DNA of 64,000 nt, from assembly GCA_026770025.1 (NCBI GenBank), contig JAMXDE010000015.1:434001-498000 (forward strand), in the 5' to 3' direction. How positions within the stretch are numbered: the stretch's first letter is position 1; the number at the start of each line of letters is the position of its first letter. Below, one piece after another: positions 19,031-30,600 of the stretch. Position numbers and translations under genes: made by a program. The notes under the pieces are model-generated. The model was not told the DNA's origin, did not search any database, and saw nothing but the letters and a program-made list of their open reading frames with translations. Source of the stretch: Craspedostauros australis. Taxonomy: Eukaryota > Bacillariophyta > Bacillariophyceae > Mastogloiales > Achnanthaceae.

Positions 19031-21446
19031 CTTGTTGAGCTGTGGCGCGGGTATGAGCGGTTACCCTCACAGAGGATTGGAAGGTGGTTGAACGTTGATT
19101 GTTGATCTTTGATTGGCACCCACAGATGAGATGCATGAGGTGCGGAAGTATTCGTGCTTGGACTTGCAAGTGGACGAGTTGCTCGCACGGCACGAGTGAT
19201 TCAGTATGATAGAAGTGGGCAGCGGCGACGCACGAAGGAACGTCGCTTCAGCACAGCGATGGGCACAATGCGAAAATGGATCTTCTGCTGGTTCTTGCGC
19301 TGCTGTTTGTGACAGTTTTGAAGGTGGTGCTCCTGTTGCCGTTGTTGCCATTGCCGCCGTTGCCATTGCTGTTGCCGTTGCCATTCATGCCCACAGCGCC
19401 CCAAAGGTTGGCTTGTTTCTCTGCCGTTTTTTTTTTCTAGGTGGAGGGATCCTCACGTTCGTTCGGGAGAAAAGGTGTTGTCGAGAATGTGTGTGTTTCT
19501 GCATGGACACAGAAGCCAGAAACGAAGCATGTGGTTCCCACCAGACAACGAAACCGTGATTGTTCGCGTCACGAAATCTCTCACTACTTATTGGCACATC
19601 CTATTTCCCCGGTCCATTCACTGTCATGACACGAACGCTAAGTTTTTCCGAGCGGCACTGGTTGTCGCAAATGTCAACAAGGCAATGTTGTCTTCAATTG
19701 CAAAGTGACAAAATGTGATGTTCTTAATTTGTGAGTCACTAGTTCCAGCTATTCGCAATATCATTGTCGGAACATCGCCGCTCCCAGTGAGATATCTTCC
19801 TTCCGCAAAGCCCTCTTTGGATTCTATGGGGGTTTCGCTGCGCAAAAGACGTTTGTGCTGTTGTCATCGCATCGCCTCGCAACCGACGTTTGCATCGTTG
19901 TCACCACATCGCCTCGCAAGCACAGATGCATAGTAGTACTCACACGCGTACTCGAACTCAGCTCAACTCTGCTCCAATCCAATCTGCTCCAATTTACTCT
20001 ACTCTACTCCTTGATACCAATAGTAGCCTGTTCCGATTATTCGTGCCCGTACCTCGTACATCCCCAGCAGCAACAAGCAAGAAACAGAGCAGGAGGAGAC
20101 GATATTCGGACTCCACAGGGAGAAAGAGCTTCCGGACATTTCGCAGCACAACGAACGGCCAGCGAAATACGTGAGCATTGTGAGACAGCAAAAGCGTCGG
20201 TGAGAATCGGGGCAGGCGTTCTGGAGCAGATGTGAACGGGAGGAGGAACATCTCCGACACGCCCACAGTGAAGCCGATCGGAGCCAACGAACGCAACGAA
20301 GCCAGTCTCGTTTGATGTTTTTATTTTCCGATGAACATGCTCACGCAACTTAGGGAGTTCCACGACGAAGGTTGAGCCCCGAATGATCACGTCTCCGCCT
20401 TTGTCTTTGCTCGAGACTTGTGCGTCCTGTGCCCCTTGCAGATTCCGCTCGGCGAGGACGACAAGCAACAAGCCAACACGAAACAGCCAGCTTCAACATC
20501 GCGGCCAGCGTTGCTGCTGCAGGCATTGTCGCCGGTGTTCTCAGATGATATTCTGTGCACAGCAATATAGTACACAGCATGATGCGGCGTGATGTGACGA
20601 AATGTGATGCGATACGACAGAGCGAAACAGAGTGCTGTTCCAGATTGTGTGTGGTCTGTCTGAAGCGAGAGGTCAGCACCAACACGAGGCATGTATGTCT
20701 TTGTTTCTGCTCGTCTGTTTGTTCCAACGATATCTGTCTGTTTGTGTATTCGTTTCTTTCTCTGTTTGTGTTTTCGCGGCTGTTTGTTGGTGTAGCAAAA
20801 AATCACCTGTTCCGTCTTTTCACCCATACGTAGTGTACGAACGTTCGCCTTGTAGCCGCTCGTGGAGTCAAGAACGATTACTCTACTCTACATTTGGCAG
20901 TCGGTTGTCGCAGAATTCATACAAGCAACGGACGAAGACGTGAAGATATGCTGTTGCATGGTTCTATTCTGCCCATTCCTTAGCATTCAGCTCTGTGCGT
21001 TGTGGTCGTTGTTTGCACGATGCGATTGTCTGGTGCTCGTCGACCTGGATGGTTCCTGGAGGCAGTCACGGCGTTGCTCTCACAAGCAATCTCTGCCATG
21101 ACGCGAAGGTGCAACTCGTACCTCGTAGCTCGTACTCTTCTGCTCTTCCGGACCTTGATGCGAGCAACATTCTTACCATTATAGAATATGAACATGCTTG
21201 TAGATAGTAGTATCCACACAAGCGATTGAAGCACCACATGTCTGGGTGCAACAAACATCGCCGTTTTCTTTTTGTTGTTCTTGTTTTTGTCGCAGTTAGC
21301 GCTTTGAACCAACAGGCATGTGTGGCGTGCGTGTCGTACGACACGTCCTGCTCAGCCGCAGATTGTATCAATCCCTGTGTTGTGCGTGGCGCGTTCGTTC
21401 TTGCATGCAGCACAAGCGTTCGTGCTCCAAATATCAATACGCGTGC
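19031..21446. other. Upstream region of the minus-strand gene, up to transposon copy 2
   Basis: About 2.4 kb without a recognised gene. It should hold the promoter and any 5' exon of the minus-strand gene. A minus-strand ATG at 19388 opens a short Asn/Gly-rich frame (GGC/AAC repeat, 19333-19388) that could be a leader exon, but I found no convincing donor. ORFs elsewhere are short and overlap each other. Confidence 0.45.
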
Positions 21447-21448
21447 TA

Positions 21449-21500
21449 CGACCTGCACCAAATGCAGAATGGGTCACGATAACACTAGTTGTGGAGTTTT
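21449..21500 (+). repeat. Left terminal inverted repeat, transposon copy 2
   Basis: Identical to 3542-3593. Its partner is 26696-26748. Confidence 0.93.
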
Positions 21501-23008
21501 ACTCGTGATGAGTCGTGATAAAGTAGACTAAAATAGAGCACACCCAAAACCATCCAAACAACTGCTTATGATGTTATATCTCAACACCATATCGTTTAAA
21601 ATTAAAACTAGACAGTGCATTCGGACGCTTGGCTATCGCTTATTCTGAATATCGAAGTTAAATTTGTATGAACTTTATTTTTAATGTCATTTTGGCTTGC
21701 TGTCAGTCAGGTGGTGGGTGGCAAAAAATTCGGGGTGCCACCATGCTGCCCTACCTTCAGCACCCATGGTCATCATTATCATCCCTGGCATTTTCACAAT
21801 CTGCGCACCACATTGGCTCCGAATACTCCCCATCTATCCACTCCATGAAGATCCTGCGCAGATAGGCTCATCTCATACTCCAAACTGTCCCTGCACTGAA
21901 AAGCAGAAATTTCGAACACCCGATTCCGACGCGGATGCCGTTCGGATTTGGATCTGTATCTCGTCAATACGATCCTTGCAGCTCCTCCACATGCCCCTCA
22001 TGCGTTCCCACATTCTCTGGCGACACACTGATGTGTTCAGAATGGGTGGGGCGCTCATACCTCCAAAGGTACACCTCCATGTGATGATGTCATCATGCTG
22101 TTTTTCCGACACCCAAAAAAATCCCTTTTGTGTGCATCCCAGGCTGCAGCCTCTTCCAGACCGTATCTGCGCAGGATACTTCGCCATGGCCATCTTGAGT
22201 TGATTTCGAACACATCTTGTATGAGTTGCTTGGCGATTTGGGTGACTTGTGAACGGCACCCATCACCACCGAAGTCATGTGATGTGTCTGCCGCCACCCA
22301 CCAAAAAACTCTTGCCTGCCACTTGTTTCTTGCGGAGGGCACCTTCCAGGCCACCCCCGACCCTCAAACTTCGTGTGCATCTTCATACCATCCTCTTGGA
22401 TGCGTCTTGCCCATCAATAGTCGTTGGAATGGCCTGTGCATTCCAGGCAGAGGCCATGTCCAACGAGCAGATTTTCCTCCGAATCGTGTCGTGTGCGCGT
22501 GGGCCTGCCACGGCCCCAAATCGACCACTATGGCATCCCGCTCTCGCTAATCCACCAAGCTTTACATGGCGGTTCCGCCTATGCCCTCGGATCTTGCACT
22601 GGACCGCTGGTTGTGGCAGTGCCGTCGATGCCGTTCGACGGCGCTTGAGGAGTTTTGTTGTGTTTCTCCATTGTCGTGTTGTTGTGTTGTGTTTGGTGTT
22701 CTCAAACAGTTTTTGCTGTTGGGGGCCATGGAGATTAATCACAATTCTGCCGAATGTGCCAACCAATGCGAACATTTTTCGAGTCCCGAATTGCGCCTCC
22801 ATTCCACAACGACACAGCGGAGGCACAAAATCCTCCTCACAAAGTCGACAGAGGAAACACAGCGCATCTCAAACGAGTTCCTCCTGTTTCTCTGCTGCTT
22901 GTAGTCATAGCTTACACAGAATGTAGAATGACTGTGACCTTCCCACAAAGGAAAGAGTGGATGGTACAAGGCACCTTGTGACCATCCTCCTGTGTTGGCC
23001 ATGCCGTT

Positions 23009-23129
23009 CTGTGGTGCGCTGCGCCGTGCTGCGCGTCAATGACTGGTGATGCGCTGTGCTGTGGTGCGCTGCGCCGTGCTGCGCGTCAATGACTGGTGAT
23101 GCGCTGTGCTGTGCTGTGCTGTGCTGTGC
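23009..23129. repeat. 50-bp tandem repeat plus GCTGT run in transposon copy 2
   Basis: Identical to the array at 5102-5222, with the same copy number in both elements. Confidence 0.85.
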
Positions 23130-23421
23130 TGTTCTCCTTGTGTGCCTGATGTGCGTCATGACCAGCCAATCTCGTACAATCAGCTTGCAACCTCTATTGA
23201 CACACAGCTAGTATTCACCATGAGTTCCCTTGTTGTTAGGCCATGTGTGCTGAATCAATCCAATTGTTGTTCGAGTTTTGAGTCCTTTGTGTCAATCACA
23301 CTTCGATTCGAAAGATCCAAGAAAACTACTCGAAAGAATTCGGAAAATGTGATGCGGGTTTCAGACCCAAGACAAAATTAGGAAGATGATCCAAGAGGAT
23401 CAAAGAGACTCTATTAGACCT

Positions 23422-23449
23422 CCAAACATGTGTCATAGCACATGTTTGG
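23422..23449. other. Perfect 11-bp hairpin upstream of transposase, copy 2
   Basis: Same inverted repeat as 5515-5542, 268 bp before the transposase ATG at 23718. Confidence 0.7.
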
Positions 23450-23717
23450 ACACAGATACACTAATTAGCAGGAGTAACCAGCAGTTTGGCATGGTTACAA
23501 CACGATGGACAATGGTGAATAGCACCATTAGTGGAGCCAAGAAGTAGAAAACAGGAAGATGATGAGCTCTTATTGATGAGCTCATAATCTCAACAAACTT
23601 AACTTTGTAAACCATCACTTCAAACAAGCACACACAATAACACAGTTCTATCAACCTTCACCCACATTGGACGTAGTTGTATCATCCTGCAACCACTGAA
23701 CTCTTCACCTTGCAAGC

Positions 23718-25961
23718 ATGCTGCACGCTGGTGATTGTGTGAAGGTGGCACCCCACCAGAGCTCAAGTGGCAGGGTTCATGACCTGGGCGTATGTTATGT
23801 TGAGTTTGCAATGAAACTGACTGCTGAAGGTGCTACGATCAAACGCGATGGACCTCTTGCACCAGAAGAGGTGGCAATGGTCATGGTGACCCCAGTGATG
23901 GGGCAGAGCCGAATGTACGTTGTTCGTGAGGATCTGTGCGCGCCACACAGCCTTGCTACCTTCGCACGGACTCGCACTGCTGGTGGCCTTGCTAAGCCTT
24001 CCCTCCTTTCTCCCCAGCATCACTCCGTCGCTGTTACGCGTGTCAACAACAAGGCTAAGCCCTCCACACCATCCCCAACTACCACGGAATCGCAAGAAGC
24101 CAGCATTGCCGCTTTTCTCGAGGTCTCACGTCAGCAGAAAGAAACAGCAATCGCCCGTCTCAACAAGCAGATGAAGAGAGGCGCAACAACAAAAGGATGG
24201 CTGCGAAAGGATGGAGGGCGTACCAACACTAAGCCCACCAATAGAAAGAAACAACTTGGCAGAGATGAACAGCAAAACTACATCATTCTCTATTTCAATT
24301 TGGGTGGGATCCCAGCCAACATGAAATTGATCGCCCACGCATGGGATATTGGCACTAGCACTGTCGATCGCAACATCAAGAAATTCCAACAGAACAAGCT
24401 GGAACGGAAGAAGCACAGCAATGCGGGCAGCACCATCTTCACCTGCCCCAAGAAGCAACAGCAATACTTCACGCCGCGTGCCATCTTTGCGAAACAACTG
24501 CGGCTTAAGCATCCAAGACAACGGTTGACGACTGAGGACATCTCTTATGCCTTTGACCATGCTTCGCCTGAAGAGCTGGCATCCGCAAAATCCCTGTCTG
24601 ATTCGTGGTTGGAGCGTGGTCCTCTCCTGCAATTTGAGCTCCAGGATGTGTTGCGACGATGCAACAGCGCAATCTTGTGGGACAATGTTGCACGCGAACT
24701 AGCAGGAAGGGGCAACGTCCAATGCGTTTGCGCAGAAACCATTCGAACATACGTGATGGGATTGGAGGGCAGCGAATACCGTTCTACAACAATGCTCCCC
24801 AAGATCCAGGGCGACATCAAGGTGAAGCACGACATCTGGGCGAAGGACTTCTGTGTGTTCTGGGAATCAGCTGAGCAGTTCCCGAATACGCAAGTTGTTG
24901 TTGTCCACATGGATGAGAAGTGGTTCTACTCTATTGTCGCTCGGCGCAACCTCAAACATGTGCCCCAAATGGGAGTTAAGCCTGTGAAGCATCCTGTGCA
25001 CCACAAGTGCCACATTGAAAAGACCATGGCGATTGCATCAACAGCGTTCGCTCCAACAGACAACTGCTTTGGGCAAGGAGGAAAGGTGTATCGGGTCAGC
25101 TTCGAACATGTTGGGCGCATGGTTCGAGCGCAGAAGACCACGTACAAGCGAACTTGGGTCTCGCCAACCAAGTACAAGCACCTTCCTGATGACAACAAAA
25201 TCTCTTGCAAGAAGGGTGAACTGTACTTTCAACCACTGGAGATCACGGGCAGCAAGGAATCAGTTGGTGCGCCTGATAAGCCCAAGCCGAAATACAGCCT
25301 CAAGAAATTCTTCCGCGAAAAAGAAATCCCTGCACTGGATTTGCTCGCCAGCAAAATCAAGGCCGAAACGGGAAAGAACGTGGTGATTCGGTACCAGATG
25401 GATGGCGCAGGGCCACACAGAGACACAGAACTGCTCAGGTTCATCAACGAGGAGTTCGACAGTCGCGGATGGCACCTACGATTCCAACCATCGAATTCTC
25501 CCATCACGAATGTGAAAGACAATGCAATATTCCCAGCGATGTCAAAACATGTGTCAGCACATCAAGGCAAGTGCCACGGGAGTCGCATGTTCACCACTGA
25601 TGTGTTGTGGGGTGCTTGTGGAACCTGTTGGGAACAATTTGGGCTGGACAAGGTGGCTTGCACGTATGTTCACCACCATCAGATCGCCTACGCAATTTGT
25701 GCTGCGAAAGGAGGTGACGAATTTGTGATGGAGCGCAAGGGCCTGAGCATGAATGTGCGGAAACACACGTTCACCGAAACTGACAAGGACGGCAATAAGA
25801 TCGGCGTTACTGTGTCTCACACGGACTTCGTGTTGGAGGAGGATGCGGCAACCAACACGACCACCAAGAAACCAGCTGCAACAGGCACCCAAGGCAAATC
25901 AGCTGACTTCAAATACGCCAAGCCCGACATCAAGGTATGTACGATGATGCGCTCAAGGTGA
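23718..25961 (+). CDS. Mariner-like transposase (DDD, near DD39D class), copy 2
   Basis: Translation identical to the 747-residue transposase of copy 1, with the same helix-turn-helix-like region and D399/D562/D601 triad and the same stop. That two copies share a full-length frame with no visible substitution argues for very recent mobility. Confidence 0.92.
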   Translation: MLHAGDCVKVAPHQSSSGRVHDLGVCYVEFAMKLTAEGATIKRDGPLAPEEVAMVMVTPVMGQSRMYVVREDLCAPHSLATFARTRTAGGLAKPSLLSPQHHSVAVTRVNNKAKPSTPSPTTTESQEASIAAFLEVSRQQKETAIARLNKQMKRGATTKGWLRKDGGRTNTKPTNRKKQLGRDEQQNYIILYFNLGGIPANMKLIAHAWDIGTSTVDRNIKKFQQNKLERKKHSNAGSTIFTCPKKQQQYFTPRAIFAKQLRLKHPRQRLTTEDISYAFDHASPEELASAKSLSDSWLERGPLLQFELQDVLRRCNSAILWDNVARELAGRGNVQCVCAETIRTYVMGLEGSEYRSTTMLPKIQGDIKVKHDIWAKDFCVFWESAEQFPNTQVVVVHMDEKWFYSIVARRNLKHVPQMGVKPVKHPVHHKCHIEKTMAIASTAFAPTDNCFGQGGKVYRVSFEHVGRMVRAQKTTYKRTWVSPTKYKHLPDDNKISCKKGELYFQPLEITGSKESVGAPDKPKPKYSLKKFFREKEIPALDLLASKIKAETGKNVVIRYQMDGAGPHRDTELLRFINEEFDSRGWHLRFQPSNSPITNVKDNAIFPAMSKHVSAHQGKCHGSRMFTTDVLWGACGTCWEQFGLDKVACTYVHHHQIAYAICAAKGGDEFVMERKGLSMNVRKHTFTETDKDGNKIGVTVSHTDFVLEEDAATNTTTKKPAATGTQGKSADFKYAKPDIKVCTMMRSR

Positions 25962-26272
25962 TGGCTGTCAGTGGTCTGCAGTGCCTGAAAACGAACCTGC
26001 CAACAACCAGCAGCCTCATTCTGTTGCTGGAGAAGCAAATCGTTGTGACCACCAAAGCCAATGAGGAGGCTGAGCAACAGAAGAAAGGCAAGAAGACGCC
26101 CAGGAAGAGCAAAGCCGAGATCATTGAGCCTCACAACAACAACAACAACAACAACAACAACAGCAACACCAAGGCAGCACCCACCATGAACGCATTCGAA
26201 GTGGCCATTTTCGTTGGCAAGACCGAGCATCACAGCAAAGCAGAGCAGGACAGCAACACAGCAGAGATGTAA
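25937..26272 (+). CDS. Possible out-of-frame continuation of the transposase C-terminus, copy 2
   Basis: Identical to 8030-8365 in copy 1. The same frame change or 47 nt mini-intron (here 25935-25981) would be needed to attach it to the transposase. Confidence 0.4.
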   Translation: MYDDALKVMAVSGLQCLKTNLPTTSSLILLLEKQIVVTTKANEEAEQQKKGKKTPRKSKAEIIEPHNNNNNNNNNSNTKAAPTMNAFEVAIFVGKTEHHSKAEQDSNTAEM

Positions 26273-26695
26273 CTGCAAGTCGAAGTATTAGTACTATATG
26301 TTGGAGGTACACCTGTGGTTCGAATGGTTGTGTGCGCATCGTCTGCTTGATGGCATGGAGGATTGTGGTGTGATGTGTGGTGTGGGGTGTTTTTTTGTGT
26401 TTTGTGATGAGTGATGTGATTTTTGTGACGAGGACCGCTATTTTTGTGTTGCAGCACGGTCCGCGTGTGTTGCGGCGCGATTGGTGTGTGCGTCGTGGAG
26501 CCATCACGTTGTGTCGCGAAGCAAGGGCCATGTGCTGCGAGAAGCACTCACGTCTTGTGTTGTGAGTGGTTTCGCATGACGTCGAATCCATCCTGTGACG
26601 TAGAAGACGGATCATGGAGGAACAACACGAAATAGCTCTAAATGTACAATCGCCGTTGCTCCCAGAAGCAAGCAAACCAGTGGCAACAAGGGGCC

Positions 26696-26748
26696 AAAAC
26701 TCTACAACTAGTGCTATCGTGACCCCATTCTGCATTTGGTGCAGGTCG
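26696..26748 (-). repeat. Right terminal inverted repeat, transposon copy 2
   Basis: Identical to 8790-8842 and followed by TA at 26749-26750. Confidence 0.93.
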
Positions 26749-26750
26749 TA

Positions 26751-27697
26751 TGGAGTGTTGTGGACGTTGAAGGACTGGAATGGTGCTAGTCATTCCAAGA
26801 AAAAACTCATAAGTGTGATTCGCTTTCATTTTGTCCAAGGTCATGGTGTTGGAATCGCTGTTTAACGGGCTTGGCACGTCTTGGTCTTGTTGTGACGTAA
26901 TTGTGGTGCGAATGACACAAACGCCAGCTGCACAGAGAGGGGCGAGACATGGAGGAAGACATGGCTGGAGACATAGAGACATCGACGAAATCAAGGCGGA
27001 AAACTCTGTCGACAGCATGGTCTTGTTCCACGATCTCCATCCCTTCGCCACAGTGGAGGAGAGGGAGACGCAGAGAACAACACAAAGGCGAGGCGCAATG
27101 GAGGAGGGGAAAGCTTTCCTTGTTTCGTCTCCTGAACAACACCGCAGCGCTCCAGTCTGTGTGCCTCACCTCCTCACTTGCTTACCGCATCACACCGCAT
27201 CTCGCCACACGGTCCTTCGCTTTTGCCGCGGTGCCGCAGTCCACCTCTCTCCCTCTCTCGCTCTCTCTGCAGGCAGAACTGAAGAAGAGACGAACGTGCC
27301 GGTGTTGCCTCTCGCCCATCGTACGGCTACTCGCAGAGAGTCCCCGCAGCAACGCAAGCAGAGAGAGAGAGAGAGAGAGCATTGAGCACAAGACGATACG
27401 AGACGATACGATACGATACGATACAAGACGAGACGCGACAACCCTCGAACAACGCCTGCCACCATTCTTCGGCGTCGCTCGACATCCATTCCAGAGGAAA
27501 GGCGGCATCGCAAAACTCGAACTTGCGCAACCCCAGTTGTTGCCTGATACTCACACCAATAGCTCGTGCAAGTGCAGAGCACGGATACTGACAGCACCGA
27601 CCACCCGCATACGCACACCGCAACGACGACGAGGAAGAGGAAGAGGTTGCCAACCAAGCAAGGTGCACCACACAGCCTCCCCTCCACCGTCAGCACC
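26751..27697 (+). promoter_or_regulatory. Presumed promoter and 5' UTR of the giant stalk-protein gene
   Basis: 947 bp between transposon copy 2 and the giant gene's ATG. It holds CT-rich sequence (27244-27268), a GA run (27361-27379) and GATAC repeats (about 27393-27424). Frames of 184 and 250 codons are open here but run through these simple repeats and look non-coding. No core promoter element can be named with confidence. The transposon insertion may have displaced older upstream regulatory DNA. Confidence 0.4.
27244..27424. repeat. Cluster of CT, GA and GATAC simple repeats
   Basis: CT-rich tract at 27244-27268, GA run at 27361-27379 and GATAC pentamers at 27393-27424, all just upstream of the giant gene. 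Confidence 0.85.
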
Positions 27698-30600
27698 ATG
27701 AGTCGGAGAGATGCTAGCCACGGCAAGAGAGGCGGCAAGGATGCAACCAGCGACGGCGAGGGTGCTGCCATGGACTGGGACTGGGACTGGGATGAAGAGG
27801 CCAAGGGCAGCCAGCACGGTGGCAGAATCGACAGCGGGGCAGCCTTTCGGGACGGCATGCTGGATGAAGTCATGGAGGAGGAGCACCACGAGGACCTCAA
27901 TGCTCCCTTCGGATCGCTGGACAACAGCTTCACTCTGTACGTTCCTTCCTCCTTCGGCAGGGCAGCCGCCGCGGCCTTTTGCCAGGAGCATGGTGGGGGG
28001 ATGGCGTGCAGCAAGCCATCCATTCCATTGGCTTGATCGCTCACCGCAACAATGATTCACTCACTCGGTTGCTCTTGTTGTTGTTAACTTTTGGTTCCTT
28101 GCTCTGGGGGTTTCAATCCTATCTCCGTCTCTGCTCCATCTCCGCCCCCTTTCGCGTCGCTTGTCTTGCGGCGTGCGGATGGGATCTTGCCACCACATCC
28201 ATGTTTTTGCATCCATGACGAAAGACCGCCGCTGGTTGACGACGACAGAACCGGTGGCACCAACAGCAAGCTCGACGTTGATCCATCCGCATCTAGCAGG
28301 AGCATTTCCAATCGCCTTCAAGAAGAGAGCAGCGCAAATGAGGAGGAGTTCATCGCCCTGAGAACAGGAGGTGACCGAAGCAACAGATACCGCAGCGCAA
28401 GTCCTGATGCCACCGCAATACCCGGCAAACAAAGCACAGAGTTATCGCCGATGAGGGTCCGGGCTGGTTCGGACGATGTGAGTTTCTCGTTGGGCAACAG
28501 CAACCATGTCCAAAATTTCGTTAGCCCTGCGGAGACTACTCCTATCTTACCCATGACGGGGACGGTGTTTTCGGCTTCGTTTGATCGCATGGAGGACGCC
28601 ATGGCTCCGACATCGCCGCTGACGCCACAGCCAAAGCCGAAGGTCGTCGTGGACGTAGATCTCCATAACGGCAGCGATCAGAGCCTCCAGATGGAGAACT
28701 TCTTTGACGGCAACGGCGCGTTGACAGCGTTCATGCTGGACGGAGACGGCGACGACGACTCGGATGGCGATGACTTGCAAAGTGCGTACTTCGAAGCACT
28801 GCAGCAATCGCAGAAGTCGATGAGAGCGGACGATCTGGGCGCGCATCCAACCTCGGGATCGTCGAAGTCGCCGGCACTGGACGCGGATGCGGCGGGAACG
28901 GCACGATCAGGCACCAGTCCTGCAAAGCAGCAAGGAGACCTGCAGACGCTTCCGCATGGCACGTTAAGACCACCAACTGCGCAATTCCCACCGAGGATAA
29001 AAACCATCCGCTTTGCACCTGATGTCAATTTGCCACCTGAAATGGACCAAGCAGACACGTATCATGATGCGGCGATGGTGATGCCGGTGGAAGATGGAGG
29101 CGTTGGTAGCGACGCTGGCGGTAGCTACAGCTACAGTTACAGCGATAGTGACAGCGGGAAGGACGATCACAGCACTGCCAACGACGCTCGCGCCAATAAC
29201 AAGACAAATCCTGCCGTTGCTCCCAACCAGCGGATTGAGCAAGATCTGCACGTATCAGACCCAGAGCTCGCAGCCATCGACATGGACCAATCCATGGACC
29301 TTACTGGCATCATGGGCGAGGACCAGGCGACGACGGCGACGACGGACAACAAGGCAGGTGGGGCAGATCCGAAGGACGAATCGTCTCTCAAAAGTCTGGG
29401 CGGAATATTCGGAACGAGCGCAGATGACAGTTTCGGCGTCGAAAGCTTGATGTTCAACCAGCTTCCTTCGGGGGATGACTCGCTCAAGAAATCGAACAAT
29501 GCTTCTTCCGCCATGAGCCAGGATGCTGAGACGGAGAAAGAGAAGACCAAGAAAGAACTGGAAGAAGACGAGGAGGAAAAGCAAGCCAAGGAAGTTGTGA
29601 AAGGCATGGCATTCGCTGGACTCGGCATGGGCTTCATGGCCGGGGCAGGGTGGCTATTCAAGAGAATCAGGAGTCAATCCAATGACAACGGACGCGATGA
29701 AATTGAAGCCGCAGGAGGGAGCGCCTTGCAAAACGGGGCGACAGCCAATGGTGGAGGAGCTTCTGCGACGACCACAGGAGAAGCAGCATCCGCGATGGCA
29801 GCGCCGCCACCAGCTGGAGCGGAAACCGCCTTGAGCGGTTCGATGAACGGATCCATGAACGCTTCGATGAATGCATCGTCCCAGAATTTTGCTGTCGTGG
29901 CCGCTCCGGTGAACCCTGGCGCCGCGGCAGCAACGACGGCACAGTAAGTAACTCCGCTGAAAACATTGGAGTCGAACAAAGACGCTCAGAGCGCTGCCTT
30001 CATGCTACGTCATGCCACGCACATCTCACGCCATTTGTTCCATTTGCTACTGTCGTTGCTTTACCATTTTGGATTGGGTCCACACGCACTTTCTACCAAA
30101 TAGAACGCAGGTTATCCAATCGATGGCGATCAGTGCAGCAAGCAATGCTGCATCCTCGGTGGCGGCCGTGACAACAGCCACGGCAGCCGTCGCGGCGGGC
30201 GCAGGGACGAGTGCTGGGTTGGTGGGTGGTTTGGCTGCTGGTATCGCCGGAGCTTCGACTGTCACCAAAGTTGCTGTGAGCGTCGGGTTGGTTTCAACGG
30301 TGATCGTGGCATCGAACTCGGAGTACATTGCAGAGATTGTATCCCCAGCAACAACTCTCCCGAGAAGCACATGCGACAGCAACCCTGTCACCTCGCAGGG
30401 ATATCTCTCCACTTTTCTGAACCCCGCTTTCCCAGCACTTGGGACACAAGGGATCACGACAAATATGCTTACCAAAACCTTTGAGGATGCGTACAATCAG
30501 GTATCGCTTCAGTGCAACGAGTTGTTTGAGCGCAGCATCCCAGCACAAGGCGCCGAAATCGGAAACTGGACGATTGACGAATCCTTCCTCACAATTGATT

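Larger units (their letters stand above)
21449..26748 (+). mobile_element. Tc1/mariner-like DNA transposon, copy 2 (5,300 bp)
   Basis: Same element, orientation and layout as 3542-8842, flanked by TA at 21447-21448 and 26749-26750. Every region I compared is identical to copy 1 except one fewer T in the run at 26390-26396. The sequences outside the TA sites differ from those around copy 1, so this is a separate insertion and not a duplicated genomic segment. It lies 947 bp upstream of the giant gene's start codon. Confidence 0.93.

Noticed and set aside
3542-26748. Composite transposon made by the two mariner copies and the gene between them
   Set aside because: Each copy has its own TA duplication and full TIRs, so they inserted separately; nothing shows joint movement.
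26949-27701. 250-codon plus-strand ORF upstream of the giant gene
   Set aside because: It runs through CT, GA and GATAC simple repeats and ends over the ATG of the giant gene; composition is that of a 5' region.
30012-30103. ATG 30012 as the start of the giant protein
   Set aside because: It lies in the AG-free tract of a well-formed GTAAGT...TAG intron whose removal joins two long frames in phase. It remains the fallback if no junction reads are found.
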